From: Bigelowiella natans CCMP2755
Taxonomy: Eukaryota; Cercozoa; Chlorarachniophyceae
Direction: 5' to 3'
DNA length: 50,000 bases
Assembly: GCA_000320545.1 (NCBI GenBank)
Contig: ADNK01003253.1
Span: forward strand, 1 to 50,000
The number at the start of each line of letters is the position of its first letter. Position 1 is the stretch's first letter. The position numbers and the translations under genes were made by a program. The notes under the pieces were generated by a model. It worked only from the letters and a program-made list of their open reading frames with translations. It did no database searches and had not been told where the DNA came from. Shown piece after piece: positions 48,367 to 50,000 of this stretch.

Positions 48367-48647
48367 ATAGTAAAACACCCATCCTAAGTTGATAGATTTA
48401 CTTGTACTACACTACTTGTACTACTACTATATTGAACAAGGGACATTGGCCGATTCCGGAATGTTATTTCCCAGATAATAAGGTCTTTAGCATTAAAACA
48501 TTATTACTATCATCATCATACATAGCAGTGGTGATAGGTAGAGGCAGGTAGCTACTACCGGTTATTAACGATGACTGACAAGCGATCGCAACAACATTTT
48601 GTTAGTAGCCAACAACACAAAGATGATGATTCTAGTAGTACTGCTAG

Positions 48648-48681
<34 letters not shown>

Positions 48682-48817
48682 CCTTTTCTTCTACTTCATC
48701 ATCTCAATAAACGTGCTCTTTAGCTACTACATACAATAAAATCACTAACAACATTCATTACAACAATTATTATTACTTTATTATTAGATGGAGGAACTTC
48801 CACCAAGAAAACCGTAA

Positions 48818-48860
<43 letters not shown>

Positions 48861-49297
48861 AGAATGATGACTGGTACAAATATGAGTATACTACTACTAC
48901 TACTACTACTACTACTTCAGTGACATGTTTTCTCTCATAATGATGGTGATAGACTATGAATGATGGTGATAGACTATAAATGATGGTGGTAGACTATAAA
49001 TGATAGTGATAGACTATAAATGATAGTGATAGACTATAAATGATGCTGCAACCACCATTTTGTGTTGTCATGTCATCATCATCACCAGCTCATCATCATT
49101 TCGTATCATATTATTGATCATTTAGATATCCTCGCATTATCTACAAAACTACAATAACATCGAAGCAACATCAGTTGTTGCTAAATCAAGGTGATAATAA
49201 AAACTAATAGTAGTAGTATAAGTGATAGTAGTAGTAGCCGTGCTGACAGCGGTACTCATATGTGTTATTTCTACAAAAAAGTGCTGACACGACTATT

Positions 49298-49330
<33 letters not shown>

Positions 49331-49466
49331 TTATTCCATCATTGATACACTAGCTTTTGGTAACAACAACGGTATTTGCAATAATGGATTGATGGTTCCG
49401 GTGGATAAATATGAAATCGGTACTAGTACTATACTACTAAAAGCAGCAGTAGAAGTTGGGATGATT

Positions 49467-49497
<31 letters not shown>

Positions 49498-49569
49498 CAG
49501 CAGCAGCAGCAGGGGATAAATATGGAATTGATACTAGGAAGTGCTAGTAGTAGTAGTAAGTAGTAGTAA

Positions 49570-49602
<33 letters not shown>

Positions 49603-50000
49603 CTACTTTGTTGGTCTCCTTTTTTCCTTCTTTCTGTTTTATTCACACTTTCTATAGTTGGTCTCCTTTTTTCCTTCTTTCTGTTTTATTCACACTTTCT
49701 ATAGTTTGCTACTGGTTTTTATTGTTGTCTTCTCTCTGTGCATGAATATCCATTTCCCTATCGATCAATCATTAGCACCCGGGCCTTTAGCTCAAAGCAT
49801 AATCGGTTAGTCTCCATAATAATTCTCACAACAGCAAGATACCCATAAAATAATAGTAGATGATGACGATGATGTTGGTGATAATATGCTACATGATACA
49901 CAATCATTTTTATGATAGTAGATCTCTCTTATCATATTATTAATCTTGCAATTTAGCAGAAATCCTCTTATTGTTTGGTTTCTCTCTCTCTCTCTCTCTC
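43314..50000 (+). CDS. INTS6: Integrator complex subunit 6-like protein (3' end off window)
   Basis: Integrator is the nuclear complex that cleaves nascent snRNA and attenuates mRNA transcription; subunit 6 helps recruit PP2A. Exon 1 (43314-43371) gives MIFLFVVDTGCSMNQLTARG, the start of the von Willebrand A domain. Exons 43851-43935 (LLDCAKSAIEQFVKARLHDP), 44439-44493 (YLLVT), 45055-45157 (PLALLNAFSLLNKY) and 45962-46735 (EPSAVIVLTDG) continue it. The last of these carries a ~200-residue insertion of Thr, Glu and Ser runs before ENRWDQRIYTLLLRFPG. Later exons: ~47033-47263 (LLKDAARATGG), 47409 on, 47813-47867 (SKLNQGMLCRFE), 48396-48482 (KGHWPIPECYFPDNK), 48788-48813 (ELPPRKP), 49126-49190 and 49354 on (VPVDKYEIG). 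These match the order of conserved blocks in animal INTS6. The MIDAS motif is altered (DTGCS, not DxSxS). Exons between 47.5 and 48.4 kb are less certain. Confidence 0.9.
43472..43603. repeat. 44-bp minisatellite, three units
   Basis: Three head-to-tail units (43472-43515, 43516-43559, 43560-43603), each starting GAAGCATGCATGATACTTC and ending ATAATATCTC. The first two are identical; the third differs at two positions. They lie in Integrator-gene intron 1. Confidence 0.95.
44126..44168. repeat. (AT)n microsatellite
   Basis: An AT run with a single CAT interruption in Integrator-gene intron 2. Confidence 0.85.
44879..44897. repeat. (G)n homopolymer
   Basis: A poly-G run of about 17-18 bases in intron 3, unusual in this AT-rich context. 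Its length is a likely site of assembly error. Confidence 0.85.
45010..45047. repeat. (CTG)n tract directly before a splice acceptor
   Basis: A GCT/CTG run of about 13 units, then TTTCATTAG, leads into the exon starting at 45055. It sits where a polypyrimidine tract would be expected. Confidence 0.9.
45164..45310. repeat. (CAT)n, (TTA)n and (GTA)n tracts in intron 4
   Basis: Successive CAT, TAC, TTA and GTA triplet runs fill the intron after the exon ending at 45157. The apparent Ile/Leu/Val-rich protein at 45070-45423 is an exon plus translated repeats. Confidence 0.9.
47430..47468. repeat. (CAT)n tract, possibly coding
   Basis: A pure CAT run follows the acceptor at 47408. If the exon reads through it, it encodes poly-Ile within the Integrator protein; if not, it lies in an intron. 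Phase analysis permits either. Confidence 0.7.
48166..48202. repeat. (GA)n microsatellite
   Basis: A purine-only GA run in an Integrator-gene intron; a (TAG)n run follows at about 48331-48365. Confidence 0.9.
48819..48857. repeat. (AT)n microsatellite directly after a donor
   Basis: An AT run begins within 10 bp of the GTAATA donor after 48813. Confidence 0.9.
48941..49040. repeat. 20-bp minisatellite, five units
   Basis: Five tandem units of the type TGATGGTGATAGACTATAAA, differing at one to three positions, in the intron between 48813 and 49126. Confidence 0.95.
49279..49330. repeat. (CAT)n microsatellite
   Basis: A CAT/TCA run in the intron upstream of the exon at 49354. Confidence 0.9.
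49611..49704. repeat. 47-bp tandem duplication
   Basis: Two exact head-to-tail copies (49611-49657 and 49658-49704) starting TTGGTCTCCTTTTTTCCTTC and ending CTTTCTATAG. Each ends in an AG after a pyrimidine-rich stretch, so it duplicates a potential splice acceptor. Confidence 0.93.
49981..50000. repeat. (TC)n microsatellite at the window edge
   Basis: A CT run continues to the last base and presumably beyond. Confidence 0.9.

Noticed and set aside
49770-49815. tRNA-like string (GGGCCTTTAGCTCAAAGC)
   Set aside because: The D-arm-like TAGCTCA is present, but no anticodon or T-arm pairing could be drawn around it.

Overview
The window is nuclear DNA of an intron-dense eukaryote. GT-AG introns split nearly every gene, and di- and trinucleotide repeats fill most introns and spacers. 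The recognisable genes are a high-affinity nitrate transporter (NRT2), an APC amino-acid permease, a long P-type pentatricopeptide-repeat (PPR) protein, Integrator subunit 6, and a PH-RGS signalling protein. Nitrate uptake together with RGS and Integrator points to a free-living microbial eukaryote such as an alga or osmotrophic protist, not an animal. I cannot place it in a lineage from sequence alone.

Layout: 1-2,400 is repeat-rich, with one Pro/Gly-rich exon-like piece at its left edge. Two unrecognised genes diverge from about 4.1-4.4 kb, one reading left (to about 2.4 kb) and one right (to 7,644). The PPR gene runs leftward from 20,489 to 10,013. The permease gene starts 685 bp away and runs rightward, 21,175-26,923, in 17 exons whose phases I could close. 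NRT2 (32,469-30,316, minus, 5 exons) converges on it. The PH-RGS gene (33,663-38,174, plus) diverges from NRT2. Integrator subunit 6 begins at 43,314 and runs off the right edge.

Three blocks have quite different base composition: few microsatellites, and crowded with CATG/TGCA/GCGC words. They lie at about 7.88-8.56, 27.17-30.06 and 38.39-42.25 kb. All sit in spacers at the 3' ends of genes. The two large ones carry decayed fragments that look like the zinc-finger tail of non-LTR reverse transcriptases, locally duplicated cassettes, and (in the first) a near-perfect 150-bp inverted repeat. They look like remnants of retroelements or related repeats, not host genes.

The genes do not form one pathway. 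Nitrate and amino-acid uptake are neighbours, but convergent transcription and the island between them argue against shared control. The most unusual things here are the PH-RGS protein with a neurobeachin-like helical tail, the heavily interrupted PPR gene, the translated repeat tracts inside Integrator subunit 6, and the CATG-rich islands. I saw no rRNA, tRNA, CRISPR array or bacterial-type operon.
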